The notes under the pieces are model-generated. The model saw nothing but the letters and a program-made list of their open reading frames with translations, ran no database searches and was not told the origin of the DNA. This document shows, piece after piece, positions 1-7,271 of a stretch of 11,936 nucleotides of DNA (position 1 is the stretch's first letter; every line of letters begins with the position of its first letter). The stretch is from an uncultured Christensenella sp. (GTDB lineage Bacteria > Bacillota > Clostridia > Christensenellales > UBA1750), in NCBI GenBank assembly GCA_905193155.1, contig CAJJNQ010000060.1:1-11936 (forward strand), given 5' to 3'. A program made the translations under genes and the position numbers.

Positions 1-30
1 GGGCCTGCGGCCCCTCCCCCCGCGCCCCCC

Positions 31-75
31 GCTCCCCTTTGCCGCAGCCCCGAAGGGGCTGCAGCAAAGGGGAGC
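31..75 (-). terminator. Long hairpin downstream of phoU, possible operon end
   Basis: Positions 31-51 and 55-75 form a 21-bp stem around a 3-base loop, starting about 30 bases past the phoU stop. The arms match perfectly except 43 against 63, which is a C/A mismatch in plus-strand RNA but a U-G wobble in minus-strand RNA, so the structure fits minus-strand transcription better. No U-tract follows it on the minus strand (positions 30-1 are G/C-rich), whereas on the plus strand a T-rich stretch follows (about 76-93). It may be a transcript end, a 3' stabiliser, or a shared element that also ends a convergent gene beyond the left edge. A small GGGCC/GGCCC hairpin occupies positions 1-13. I see no gene in 1-104. 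Confidence 0.5.
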
Positions 76-104
76 CTTTCTATCGTTTCTTTCTGCTCGA
101 CGGG

Positions 105-782
105 TTACTGGATCTCGGCCTCGTGCAGCTCCTTGTCCTGCGGGTGCTTGCCGGTGCGCAGATAGACGCTCCACTCGCCGATGTTGGTGGCGTGGTCGGC
201 GATGCGCTCCAAATACTTGGCCACAAACAACATATCCACCGCCTGGGGCACCGCCTCGGCATTCTCGCGCATGATGTTGGTCAGGCTCAGCACCACGCGG
301 TCAAAGGCCGCGTCCACGATGTCGTCGCGCAGGGTCACGCCGCGCGCTTTTTCAATGTCCTTGTCGATGAAGGCGTCGAGCGCGTCGTGCACCATGCTGC
401 GGGCGGTATCGGCCATCAAGCGGAAATCCGCCATCGGGTGGATCTGCTTGGCGCCCAGCATGTGCTTGCTGATCTCGGCGATATCGGCGCACTGGTCGCC
501 GATGCGCTCCAGATCGGAGATGATGCCCATCGCCGCGGTGACGGAGCGCAGATCGATCGCCACGGGCGAAAAACGCGCCAGGATCGTCAGGCACTGGCTC
601 TCGATGCGGCGCTCCATGTCGTCGATCTGATCGTCGCGGGCGATGACGCGCTCGGCCAGCTCCGCGTCCGGATGCACCACCGCCGCCAGCACCTCGTCGA
701 TTCCCCTCTCGCACAGGCCGCCCATTTCGAGCAGCGCCTCGTGCAGGCTGTCCATCGCGTTATTCATCATGATACGGTTCAT
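105..782 (-). CDS. phoU: PhoU, phosphate transport/signalling regulator
   Basis: A cytoplasmic 225-residue protein, the usual PhoU length, mainly helical. The family links the PstSCAB transporter to the PhoR-type sensor kinase and restrains Pho signalling and phosphate uptake when phosphate is plentiful. The two-repeat PhoU architecture is visible: the metal-cluster type motif ExxxDxxxD at E92, D96, D100 (LERIGDQCAD) recurs as E192, D196, N200 (LERIADHATN). The start is the ATG at 782, with an AAGGGGAGAG ribosome binding site 6-7 bases upstream. It is the last gene of the pst operon, 52 bases after pstB, the standard position. Nothing looks truncated. Identification rests on motif, length and context together. 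Confidence 0.96.
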   Translation of the reverse strand: MNRIMMNNAMDSLHEALLEMGGLCERGIDEVLAAVVHPDAELAERVIARDDQIDDMERRIESQCLTILARFSPVAIDLRSVTAAMGIISDLERIGDQCADIAEISKHMLGAKQIHPMADFRLMADTARSMVHDALDAFIDKDIEKARGVTLRDDIVDAAFDRVVLSLTNIMRENAEAVPQAVDMLFVAKYLERIADHATNIGEWSVYLRTGKHPQDKELHEAEIQ

Positions 783-834
783 GTGTTTCTCTCCCCTTTC
801 AAAACTTCTCCGCTGCGTTCGCGTGCCCGGATCA

Positions 835-1584
835 TCAGCCGAAGCGGCCGGTGATGTAGTCCTCCGTGCGCTTGTCCGCAGGCTTTTGGAAGATCTGCAT
901 CGTGTCGCCGGCTTCGATGATCTCCCCCTTGAGGAAGAAGGCGGTGCGGTCGGCGATGCGCGCGGCCTGCTGCATATTGTGCGTGACGATGACGATGGAA
1001 TACTGCTTTTTGAGATCCACCATCAGATCCTCGATGCGCTGGGTGGAGATGGGGTCCAGGGCGCTGGTGGGCTCATCCATCAGCAGCACCTCCGGCTCCA
1101 CGGCGAGCACGCGCGCGATGCACAGGCGCTGCTGCTGGCCGCCGGAAAGGCCCATGGCGCTCTTTTTGAGCCGGTCGCCGACCTCGTCCCACAGCGCCGC
1201 GCCGCGCAGGGCTTTTTCAACGATCTCGTCGAGCTGCTTTTTGCGGTGGATGCCGTGGATGCGGGGGCCGTAGGCGATGTTGTCATAGATGGACATGGGG
1301 AACGGGTTGGGCTTTTGAAAGACCATGCCCACGCGCTTGCGCAGCTGCGCCACATCATAGCCCTTGGCGTAAATATCCTGTCCATCCAAGCAGATGCTTC
1401 CCTCGATGCGGCAGCCCTCCACCAGGTCGTTCATGCGGTTGAGGGACTTGAGGAACGTGGACTTGCCGCAGCCCGACGGGCCGATGAGCGCGGTGACCTG
1501 GTTGACCTCCATGTTGAGGGAGACCCCCTTGAGGGCATGGAAATCCCCGTACCAGAGACTGACGTTTTCCGCTGTCATTTTCAT
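835..1584 (-). CDS. pstB: PstB, phosphate ABC transporter ATP-binding subunit
   Basis: A 249-residue ABC ATPase that powers phosphate import through PstC/PstA at the inner face of the membrane. All nucleotide-binding motifs are intact: Walker A GPSGCGKST at 35-43, Q-loop VFQKPNPFPMSIYDN at 88-102 (the KPNPFPMSI stretch is characteristic of PstB), signature LSGGQQQR at 146-153, Walker B VLLMDEP at 166-172, D-loop SALD at 174-177 and H-loop His202. The ATG at 1584 overlaps the pstA stop by 4 bases (ATGA), indicating translational coupling, and a GGGAGG ribosome binding site lies inside the end of pstA. Length and motifs are typical of the family. Confidence 0.97.
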   Translation of the reverse strand: MKMTAENVSLWYGDFHALKGVSLNMEVNQVTALIGPSGCGKSTFLKSLNRMNDLVEGCRIEGSICLDGQDIYAKGYDVAQLRKRVGMVFQKPNPFPMSIYDNIAYGPRIHGIHRKKQLDEIVEKALRGAALWDEVGDRLKKSAMGLSGGQQQRLCIARVLAVEPEVLLMDEPTSALDPISTQRIEDLMVDLKKQYSIVIVTHNMQQAARIADRTAFFLKGEIIEAGDTMQIFQKPADKRTEDYITGRFG

Positions 1585-2438
1585 ATTGCTTTACCTCCCG
1601 TAAGGCGCCGGCTCAGGCGCTTGGCGATGAAGCTGGCCAGCGCGTTGAGGCCCACGATGATGACGATCAGGATCGTTGCGGTGGCGAACGCTTCGCCGGA
1701 ATTGAGGCCTTCCTTGACCAGCAGGTACAGGTGCACGGCCAGCGAGCGCGTCGAGGAATAGATGCTCTGCGGCGCCTTGGCCATGGTGCCGGCGGTGTAA
1801 TAGACCGCGGCGGTCTCCCCCATCACGCGCCCCATGGACAGGATGATGGCCGAGAGGATGCCGGGGATGGCGCAGGGCAGCACGACGCGGAAGAGCGTGG
1901 TCAGCTTGCTCGCGCCCAACGCCAGGCTCCCCTCGCGGTAGCTGTTGGGGACGGTGAAGAGCGCCTCCTCCGTGGAGCGGATGATGACGGGCAGCACCAT
2001 GATGGCGAGCGTCAGCGCCGAGGAGATCAGCGAAAAGCCGAGCGCGCACTGGATCACAAAGAAAGTATAGCCAAACAGGCCGTAGAGGATCGAGGGAATG
2101 CCCGCCAGCGACTCGACGCAGAAGCGGATGGTGGAGAGCACCTTGCCCTTCTTGGCGTATTCGGCCATATAGATGGCGGCGAGCACGCCCACGGGCACGG
2201 CGATGAGGAGGGTCAGGCCGATCATCGCCAGCGTGCCGACGATGATCTCGCGGATGCCGCTGGAGCCGAGGCCGGGCTTATAGACCGTGGAGAGGAACGC
2301 CCAATGGATGTTCGGAATGCCGCGGGAGAGGACGTAGATCAGGATGAGCAGCAGAAAGCCCACCGCAATCGCGCCGCAGAGCCACAGCAGCACGAGCTGC
2401 AAGGTATCAATGAACTTGCGCCTGGTCAGCTTGTTCAT
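1581..2438 (-). CDS. pstA: PstA, phosphate ABC transporter permease
   Basis: A 285-residue integral membrane protein, one half of the phosphate channel with PstC. A first hydrophobic segment spans about 14-38, followed by a short extracytoplasmic loop and a core of about five more segments. The Pst permease signature LAGIPSILYG is at 111-120 and the cytoplasmic EAA-type coupling loop, which contacts PstB, runs from about E169 (EGSLALGASK) to G193. The start codon abuts the pstC stop (TAAATG), and an AAGGAGG ribosome binding site lies in the last codons of pstC, so the two are translated together. PstA is distinguished from PstC by gene order and by the N-terminal LSRGIPNIHWAFL region. No defects seen. 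Confidence 0.95.
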   Translation of the reverse strand: MNKLTRRKFIDTLQLVLLWLCGAIAVGFLLLILIYVLSRGIPNIHWAFLSTVYKPGLGSSGIREIIVGTLAMIGLTLLIAVPVGVLAAIYMAEYAKKGKVLSTIRFCVESLAGIPSILYGLFGYTFFVIQCALGFSLISSALTLAIMVLPVIIRSTEEALFTVPNSYREGSLALGASKLTTLFRVVLPCAIPGILSAIILSMGRVMGETAAVYYTAGTMAKAPQSIYSSTRSLAVHLYLLVKEGLNSGEAFATATILIVIIVGLNALASFIAKRLSRRLTGGKAI

Positions 2439-3305
2439 TTACGCGCCCTCCTTTTTGCCCCGCAGTGCGATGTGCGCGGTGATGTTGATGAGCACGATGA
2501 ACAGCAGCAGCACCACGCCCGTGGCATAGAGCGCCTTTTCCTGCAGGCCGCTGGCGTAGGAAAGCTCCAGCGCGATGTTCGCGGTCAGCGGGCGCACGGG
2601 GTCGAGGATGGAGTGCGGCATGGCGACGCGGTTGCCCGCCACCAGGATGACCGCCATGGTCTCGCCGATGGCGCGGCCGATGGACAGCACGATGGCGTTG
2701 AGCACGCCGCTCTTGGCCGCGGGGAGCGTGACCTTGAACAGCGTCTGCATCCTGGTCGCGCCCAGAGCCAAGCTGCCCTCGCGGTAGGCCTGCGGCACGG
2801 CGCGCACGGCGGTTTCGCTCAGGGAAACCATGGTGGGCAGGATCATGGCCGACAGGATCAGGATCACCGCCAGCAGGCTGTTGCCCGTGCCGCCGAAAGT
2901 CGCCGTGATCCACGGCACGACCACCATCAGGCCGAAGAAACCGTAGACCACCGAGGGGATGCCCGCCAGCAGGTTGATCAGCGGGCGGATCACATTGCCC
3001 AGGACCTTGGGCGCCACATCCGCCAGCAGCAGCGCGCACATCAGGCCGATCAGCCCGCCGAGCAGCGCCGCGCCCGCCGTGGCCAGCAGCGACGCCGCGA
3101 TCATCGGGGCGATGCCGTATTCATCGGCGGAGGGCTGCCAGGTCATGCCGGTGACGAACTTCCACACGCCGATCTCCTCAAAGGCCGGTATGCCCTGGAT
3201 CAGCAGGAAGATCACGATCACGGAAAGCGCCAGCACGGCGGCGGCTGCGCAGAGGAAGAAGCCGCTCTCCACGACCCATTCCATCGCTTTTCTCATTTTT
3301 TTCAT
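2439..3305 (-). CDS. pstC: PstC, phosphate ABC transporter permease
   Basis: A 288-residue membrane protein forming the phosphate channel with PstA. About six hydrophobic segments are visible. The family signature LAGIPSVVYG is at 113-122 and the EAA coupling loop starts at E176 (EGSLALGATR) and ends near G200. The N-terminal part, with the first membrane segment at about 14-37 and then IPAFEEIGVWKFVTG, is typical of PstC. The ATG at 3305 is preceded by AAAGGGAG about 10 bases upstream; a second ATG at 3296 is a possible alternative and changes little. It is separated from pstS by 121 bases that contain a perfect hairpin. Confidence 0.95.
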   Translation of the reverse strand: MKKMRKAMEWVVESGFFLCAAAAVLALSVIVIFLLIQGIPAFEEIGVWKFVTGMTWQPSADEYGIAPMIAASLLATAGAALLGGLIGLMCALLLADVAPKVLGNVIRPLINLLAGIPSVVYGFFGLMVVVPWITATFGGTGNSLLAVILILSAMILPTMVSLSETAVRAVPQAYREGSLALGATRMQTLFKVTLPAAKSGVLNAIVLSIGRAIGETMAVILVAGNRVAMPHSILDPVRPLTANIALELSYASGLQEKALYATGVVLLLFIVLINITAHIALRGKKEGA

Positions 3306-3357
3306 CCGATTCCGTCTCCCTTTCTTTGTTGAGAGATGCTCTCCTCAAGACCGCCCG

Positions 3358-3388
3358 AAAGGTGCGGGCTGATGCAGCCCGCACCTTT
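3358..3388 (-). promoter_or_regulatory. Perfect hairpin in the pstS-pstC gap
   Basis: Positions 3358-3371 and 3375-3388 are a perfect 14-bp inverted repeat with a 3-base loop, lying in the 121-base gap between pstS and pstC. In the direction of transcription the sequence after the hairpin is G/C-rich with no U-run, so it is not a full intrinsic terminator for pstS. Such structures after the first, binding-protein gene of an ABC transporter operon are known to stabilise or partly end the upstream message, giving much more binding protein than permease. That role is inferred here. On the plus strand the hairpin is followed by TTTATTTT, but no plus-strand gene runs into it. Confidence 0.6.
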
Positions 3389-3426
3389 ATTTTCCCTATT
3401 CGGACGTTTTGTCGCTTCCGCCGTGC

Positions 3427-4374
3427 TTAGGCGACGGGGATGTACTTGTGCTCGGCGACCACGGCCTGGCCTTCTGCGGACATTGCGTAGTCAAGGAACG
3501 CCTTGGCCACATCATCGGTAGCGGGGTCGGAGATCAGCAGGAAGGGGCGGGCGATCGAGTAGGTGCCGGCCACGATGTTCTCCTGCGTGCAGGCCACGCC
3601 GTCCACATCCAGCGCCGTGACCAGCGAGGAATCATAGGAGCCGAGGGAGATATAACCGATGGCGTTTTTCTTGGTGGAAACCGTGGTGGAAACCGCGTTG
3701 GTGGAGTCGGCGATGATGGCCTTGCTCTCGTCCACGAGGGAGACCTCGTTGCCGTCGGCGTTCTTTTCGGTCAGCTTGCAGATCTCTTCAAAGGCGCCGC
3801 GGGTGCCGGAGCCGGCTTCGCGAGAGACGAGCAGGATCTCCTCATCGGGGCCGCCGACGTCCTTCCAGTTGGTGATCTCGCCCTTGAAGATCTGAGCGAT
3901 CTGATCCTTGGTCAGGTTGGCGACGGTGTTTTCCTTGTTGACGACCACGGCGATGCCGTCCATGCAGAGCGTGGTGAGGGTGATGCTGCCCTTTTCCTCC
4001 TCCTTCAACTCGCGGGAGCTCATGCCCAGCGCGGCGCTGCCGTCGGTCGCGGCCTTGATGCCCGCGGAGGAGCCGTTGCCCTGCACCGCGACGGTGACGC
4101 CGGGGTTCTTTTCCATAAACAGATCGGCCAGCGCGCTGACCAGGGGTTCTGCCGAGGTGGAGCCGGTGACCATGATCTCGCCTTTCAGTTCGGTTGCCGC
4201 GTCGGCGGGCTCCGCAGGGGCAGCGGTCTCTTCCGCCGCAGCGGTGGCCTGTGCCGTAGCTTCCGCCGAGGGGGCGGCCGTCGCGTCGCTGCTGCTATTG
4301 TTCGTTGTGCAGCCGGTCAGCAGCAGCGCAGCCGCCGCAACCAGCGCCAGGGTTTTCATAAGTATCTTTTTCAT
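3427..4374 (-). CDS. pstS: PstS, phosphate-binding lipoprotein
   Basis: A 315-residue substrate-binding lipoprotein that captures phosphate outside the membrane and delivers it to PstC/PstA. It has a lipoprotein signal peptide with lipobox LTGC, lipidated Cys at 22. Residues 23-62 are a low-complexity Ala/Glu/Thr/Ser/Pro tether. The phosphate-binding fold follows, with TGSTSAEP at 70-77, GMSSRE at 117-122 and SREAGSGTRGAF at 184-195, the loops that contact phosphate in this family. The ATG at 4374 has an excellent AAGGAGG site 9 bases upstream. It is the first gene of the operon, directly behind a Pho-box-like promoter. The mature domain is of ordinary length. Confidence 0.96.
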   Translation of the reverse strand: MKKILMKTLALVAAAALLLTGCTTNNSSSDATAAPSAEATAQATAAAEETAAPAEPADAATELKGEIMVTGSTSAEPLVSALADLFMEKNPGVTVAVQGNGSSAGIKAATDGSAALGMSSRELKEEEKGSITLTTLCMDGIAVVVNKENTVANLTKDQIAQIFKGEITNWKDVGGPDEEILLVSREAGSGTRGAFEEICKLTEKNADGNEVSLVDESKAIIADSTNAVSTTVSTKKNAIGYISLGSYDSSLVTALDVDGVACTQENIVAGTYSIARPFLLISDPATDDVAKAFLDYAMSAEGQAVVAEHKYIPVA

Positions 4375-4407
4375 CTTCTACGTCCTCCTTCATTTGAGTA
4401 CGGGTAC

Positions 4408-4450
4408 AGAATACCAACATTCTTTCAAGGTTTTTTCAGCCTTCTGTAAA
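4408..4450 (-). promoter_or_regulatory. Pho-box-like promoter of the pst operon
   Basis: Read on the minus strand, TTTACA (4450-4445), CTGAAA (4439-4434) and TTGAAA (4428-4423) are spaced exactly 11 bases apart, and a weaker fourth unit TTGGTA (4417-4412) keeps the phase. Tandem sites with an 11-bp period are the hallmark of PhoB/PhoP binding at pst promoters. A -10-like TATTCT lies at 4413-4408 with no good -35 hexamer at the expected place, as in activator-dependent Pho promoters. Transcription would start near 4400, about 25 bases before the pstS ATG. The pattern is seen directly; regulator binding is inferred. Confidence 0.65.
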
Positions 4451-4762
4451 TCCGCCGTTAAGCCGCGGGGTTCCCGGAAAAGGACGCTGTGAGGGGCGCG
4501 TGGCTTCCGATCGGGGCCGAGTGCTTCCCCGGGGGCGGGCGCGCGCACGGCTCCGCCGTGCCGGCGGTCCGCGCCGCAGGCGCGGGCCGCTGCCGCCGCT
4601 TCGCGGCGGGCGCGCCCTTTCGCCGGACAGGAAGCCGAGTGCGCGGGCGAGCCGCAGCCTGCTGCTTCCTGCGCAAAGAGAAGCGGCGTGCGGCAATCGC
4701 CATGGAATCCACTCGGCAGGCAACACCTTTGCCGCACCCTGCCCCCGCCCGGCGCACAGCGC
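4451..4762. other. Very GC-rich intergenic region with tandem hairpins
   Basis: About 310 bases between the surface-operon terminator and the pst promoter. Open frames exist on both strands, but they are low-complexity Arg/Ala/Gly/Pro-rich, overlap one another and show no family motif, so I call no gene. Three hairpins with 3-base loops follow each other: 4545-4551 with 4555-4561 (7 bp), 4562-4575 with 4579-4592 (14 bp including two G-T wobbles on the plus strand), and 4593-4599 with 4603-4609 (7 bp). The palindrome GGGCGCGCCC at 4608-4617 follows, then TTT. A further 8-base inverted repeat is at 4628-4635 and 4664-4671. The function is unknown. Confidence 0.5.
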
Positions 4763-4795
4763 AAAAAACCCCCGCATGGTTTCCCATGCGGGGGG
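4763..4795 (-). terminator. Intrinsic terminator of the surface operon
   Basis: On the minus strand an 11-bp perfect stem (4794-4784 with 4779-4769, CCCCCGCATGG/CCATGCGGGGG) closes a 4-base GAAA loop and is followed directly by six T residues (4768-4763). It begins about 18 bases after the sortase stop codon. This is a textbook rho-independent terminator and marks the end of the surface-protein transcription unit. Confidence 0.93.
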
Positions 4796-4812
4796 CGCTT
4801 CTCCAAACAAAA

Positions 4813-5445
4813 TCAGCGCGCTGCGGAGCAATACACCGCGACGCGCGTTTTGCCGCCGGGTGTGCAGGTGTAGAGCGTCAGCGCCGCGCCGCTTTCGGTC
4901 ACGGCGGCAACGTCCTGCGGCTGCACGTTTTCCACCCGATCGACGCGATAGGCGTATTCTGCGCCGGAGAGGTCGGTGAAGGTGATGCCGTCCCCTTCTT
5001 GCAGCTCCTTCAGCCGCCCGAAGTGGGTCTTGTAGTTGTGTGCGGCGATGACGAGATCACCGCCTGCTGCCGAGCCGAACTGGCGGCAGGGCGCAATTTT
5101 CAGCCGGGCGTAGCTCCAATCCTCCATCACGGGCAATTCCAGCTCCAAAGACGGGATGCGCAGCACGCCGATGTAGCTCTCCCCGTCCCATTCGACCGCA
5201 GCCGGTTTTGCTGTTTCCTGCGGGGCGGGCGTTTCCTGCGGCGCAGGTGAAGCGGAAAAGGGCGCGCCGACCGTTTCATGCGTTTCCGCCGGGCTTTCGA
5301 TGAGCTGCTGAAGCGCGGTCACGGCCTGCCGGGCGGTGCGCCCCGCCTGCTCGTCCTGCCGGGCATGAAGAAGCGCCGCGCCGCCGGAAGCCAGCAGCAG
5401 CAGCGCTCCGAAGATCAGCAGGGCAGCGCCGATGCGCCGCCTCAC
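4813..5445 (-). CDS. Sortase family transpeptidase
   Basis: A 210-residue membrane-bound sortase that cuts a C-terminal sorting signal and joins the protein to peptidoglycan or to another protein. One N-terminal membrane segment (about 6-27) is followed by a Pro/Thr/Glu-rich linker (about 51-82) and the catalytic domain (about 88-208). Catalytic His136 lies in VIAAHN, nucleophile Cys194 in LTLYTC and Arg201 in GGKTRVAV. IPSLELELPV at 97-106 is the usual start of the barrel. The spacing looks closest to class D or other small sortases, but I cannot assign the class by eye. The GTG start at 5445 overlaps the upstream stop by 4 bases (GTGA), with AGAGGA upstream. The coupling makes the adjacent LIQTG protein the obvious substrate. 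Confidence 0.93.
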   Translation of the reverse strand: MRRRIGAALLIFGALLLLASGGAALLHARQDEQAGRTARQAVTALQQLIESPAETHETVGAPFSASPAPQETPAPQETAKPAAVEWDGESYIGVLRIPSLELELPVMEDWSYARLKIAPCRQFGSAAGGDLVIAAHNYKTHFGRLKELQEGDGITFTDLSGAEYAYRVDRVENVQPQDVAAVTESGAALTLYTCTPGGKTRVAVYCSAAR

Positions 5446-6647
5446 GCCTTTTTCCTCTTTTTGAGCAGCACCGCCCCCGCGATCACCAGCAGCGCGCCCG
5501 CCGCAGCCAGCACCCAGATTAGGGCGTTGTTCACGCCGGTCTGAATCAGGCGGTCGGTGTTGGTGACGGTGACGGTGGAGCCGTTCTTTTCGTAGACGGG
5601 GGTATAGCCCTTCGGCACGCTCTGCTCGATCACCTGCCAGTTGCCCTGGGGGTCGAGGTCGGCAAAGGTGTGCGCCCAGCCGTTTTCATCGGAAAGCTCG
5701 ACGGTTTTCACCCGCTCGGCGCCGTTGTAGAGCGCCATGGTGACGGAGGACGCACCGCGCTTGCCCTCCCACTTTTTGACGACGGTCAGCTCCCTGTCGC
5801 CGTCGTAATCGGGATAAACGCCCCTGGCGGTGTTTAGGATGGTGACGAGGTTGCCCTCGGTTCGATAGGAGGCGGTGTAGCCCGCGGGAACCTCGGCCTC
5901 CTCCACCGACCATTCGTGGCCTTCAACCAGCCGCTCGAAGACATAGGTCCACTGGTTGGCGGCGTTCAATTCCTCGGTGCGGACGGTTTGCCCGTCGCGC
6001 AGGAGGTTGACCTTCACGCTGTCGTTTTCGTGCCAGCCGTTGCCCTCGGACCAGACCTTGCGCACGGTGATCTGGCTTTCGTTATAGGTTTCGACGTGGA
6101 ACACCCAGTCGATCTCGCCCGCGCGGGAGGCATAGGCGTTGTCCATCTCCTTCGGGACGGAGAGCACGACGTGCAGGCCGATCTGCTCGCCGGTGCGCAC
6201 CGTGCCCAGCGCGACGCCCGCGCCGAACATCGCGTCGCTGCCCGCCGGGCCGTCGTAGAGGGTCTGCCCGCCGGAGGTGACGGTGAGGGTCATCCGGTTC
6301 AGGAAATCCTTGGCGGATTCCACGGTTTCGCCCGCCGCCGCGACGCTTTCGGAGAGGGGATTTTCCGCCCCGTGCGGCTCGGCGGTAAGGGTCAGCACCG
6401 CAAAATCGCAATCCGTCGCGGCGTTGACAAAGGCGATATCGCAGGCGCGCACATCGCCCGGCATCACGTCCTTGAGGCCGTCAAAAAGGTCGGCCGCCGT
6501 CCATGCGGAGCCGGGATTTACGTCAAAGCCCTGCTCCCTGCCGTGGTAGGTGAGGGTGGAGCTGCCGTCCGCCCGCGCGGACACGGGCAGGAAGCTCAGC
6601 AGCAGCACGGCGGCAAGCAGCAGAGGGAGCAGCTTTTTCTTATTCAT
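5442..6647 (-). CDS. LIQTG-anchored surface protein with two CnaB domains
   Basis: A 401-residue wall-anchored protein. Its signal peptide is about 1-26 (VSARA end). Residues 28-190 form a beta-rich domain with DVMPGD, an IAFVNAATDCDFAVL stretch and a final GEIDWVFHVE, resembling the N-terminal domain of other Clostridia sortase substrates and, more loosely, the TasA/camelysin layout. Two CnaB domains follow (about 193-274 and 286-364). Each has residues for a self-made isopeptide bond: Lys197, Glu250, Asn272 and Lys291, Glu341, Asn363. The sorting signal is LIQTG at 367-371, a membrane segment at about 375-393 and a KKRKKA tail. The ATG at 6647 overlaps the upstream gene by 8 bases and is preceded by AGGGGGG. 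Likely role: stalk or wall anchor for the proteins of this operon. Confidence 0.9.
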   Translation of the reverse strand: MNKKKLLPLLLAAVLLLSFLPVSARADGSSTLTYHGREQGFDVNPGSAWTAADLFDGLKDVMPGDVRACDIAFVNAATDCDFAVLTLTAEPHGAENPLSESVAAAGETVESAKDFLNRMTLTVTSGGQTLYDGPAGSDAMFGAGVALGTVRTGEQIGLHVVLSVPKEMDNAYASRAGEIDWVFHVETYNESQITVRKVWSEGNGWHENDSVKVNLLRDGQTVRTEELNAANQWTYVFERLVEGHEWSVEEAEVPAGYTASYRTEGNLVTILNTARGVYPDYDGDRELTVVKKWEGKRGASSVTMALYNGAERVKTVELSDENGWAHTFADLDPQGNWQVIEQSVPKGYTPVYEKNGSTVTVTNTDRLIQTGVNNALIWVLAAAGALLVIAGAVLLKKRKKA

Positions 6648-7254
6648 GGCTCACGCCCCCCTGCACCTTGATTTCGCCGTTTTCCACGGCGACGCCCCAG
6701 CTTTCCGCCACCGCTTCGGGCGGGTCGGCCTGCACCGCGTCGGACAGGATATCGACCGAGAGCTTGTACTTTCCGTTCTCCGGGCCGGTCACGCCGGGGA
6801 TCTGGCGCAGCGAATCAATCAGCTTGCCGGTCTCCGCGCCGGGCGCAACAGGTTTTTTGTAGTAGAAATACGCGCCGACGTCGTTCTTCTCCACCACCCA
6901 GTCGGTCAGGTTCAGGTTGAGCAGGTAATCGTTGCCTTCCTTCGGCTTGTTGGAGAAGATGTTGCCCGCATCGTCCTTCCAGGTGAACACGAGCAGCACG
7001 CGGATGTAGGCGTCGGTATTGCCGGTGTTTTGGACGCGGACGTCGCGCTTGACGGAGTTGCCGCTTTCCTGGCCGAAATCCTCCAGCACCTGGCAGGCGA
7101 CCTTGCCGGGGATGAAGTCATTTTCCACCGCGGCGGGCTTGGACACCAACCAGGCGGAGGTCGAGCCGACGGTCGCGGTCAGCAGCACGGCAAGCGATGC
7201 GATCAGCAGCAGTGCCTTCGCCCGGCCGGGGCGGTGATTTTTCAAGTGTTTCAT
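6640..7254 (-). CDS. TasA/camelysin-like protein with SipW-type signal peptide
   Basis: A 204-residue exported protein of the TasA/camelysin type, whose best-known members form extracellular fibres in Bacillus. A basic N-terminus and hydrophobic stretch (about 13-34) lead into STSAWLVSKPAAVENDFIPG, matching the SipW-dependent pattern. VQNTGNTDAYIRV at 74-86, NLTDW at 115-119, GAYFYYKKPVAPG and SDAVQAD at 171-177 align with the other TasA-like protein at 10752-11390, so the two are paralogues. The ATG at 7254 is chosen because AAGGGG lies about 11 bases upstream; an in-frame TTG at 7275 would overlap the upstream stop but has no ribosome binding site. It starts 17 bases after the giant adhesin. 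Possible role: minor subunit or adaptor. Confidence 0.82.
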   Translation of the reverse strand: MKHLKNHRPGRAKALLLIASLAVLLTATVGSTSAWLVSKPAAVENDFIPGKVACQVLEDFGQESGNSVKRDVRVQNTGNTDAYIRVLLVFTWKDDAGNIFSNKPKEGNDYLLNLNLTDWVVEKNDVGAYFYYKKPVAPGAETGKLIDSLRQIPGVTGPENGKYKLSVDILSDAVQADPPEAVAESWGVAVENGEIKVQGGVSHE

Positions 7255-7271
7255 GTGTTTCAGCGCCCCTT

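Noticed and set aside
4390..4831. Minus-strand open frames of 109-138 codons between the sortase and pstS
   Set aside because: They overlap each other in different frames, run through the terminator and the Pho-box-like promoter, and encode low-complexity Arg/Ala/Pro/Gly sequence.
5799..5835. Possible pilin motif GVYPDYDGD in the CnaB protein
   Set aside because: The pilin motif needs a Lys after VYP for polymerisation. Here it is Asp, so I do not call a backbone pilin.
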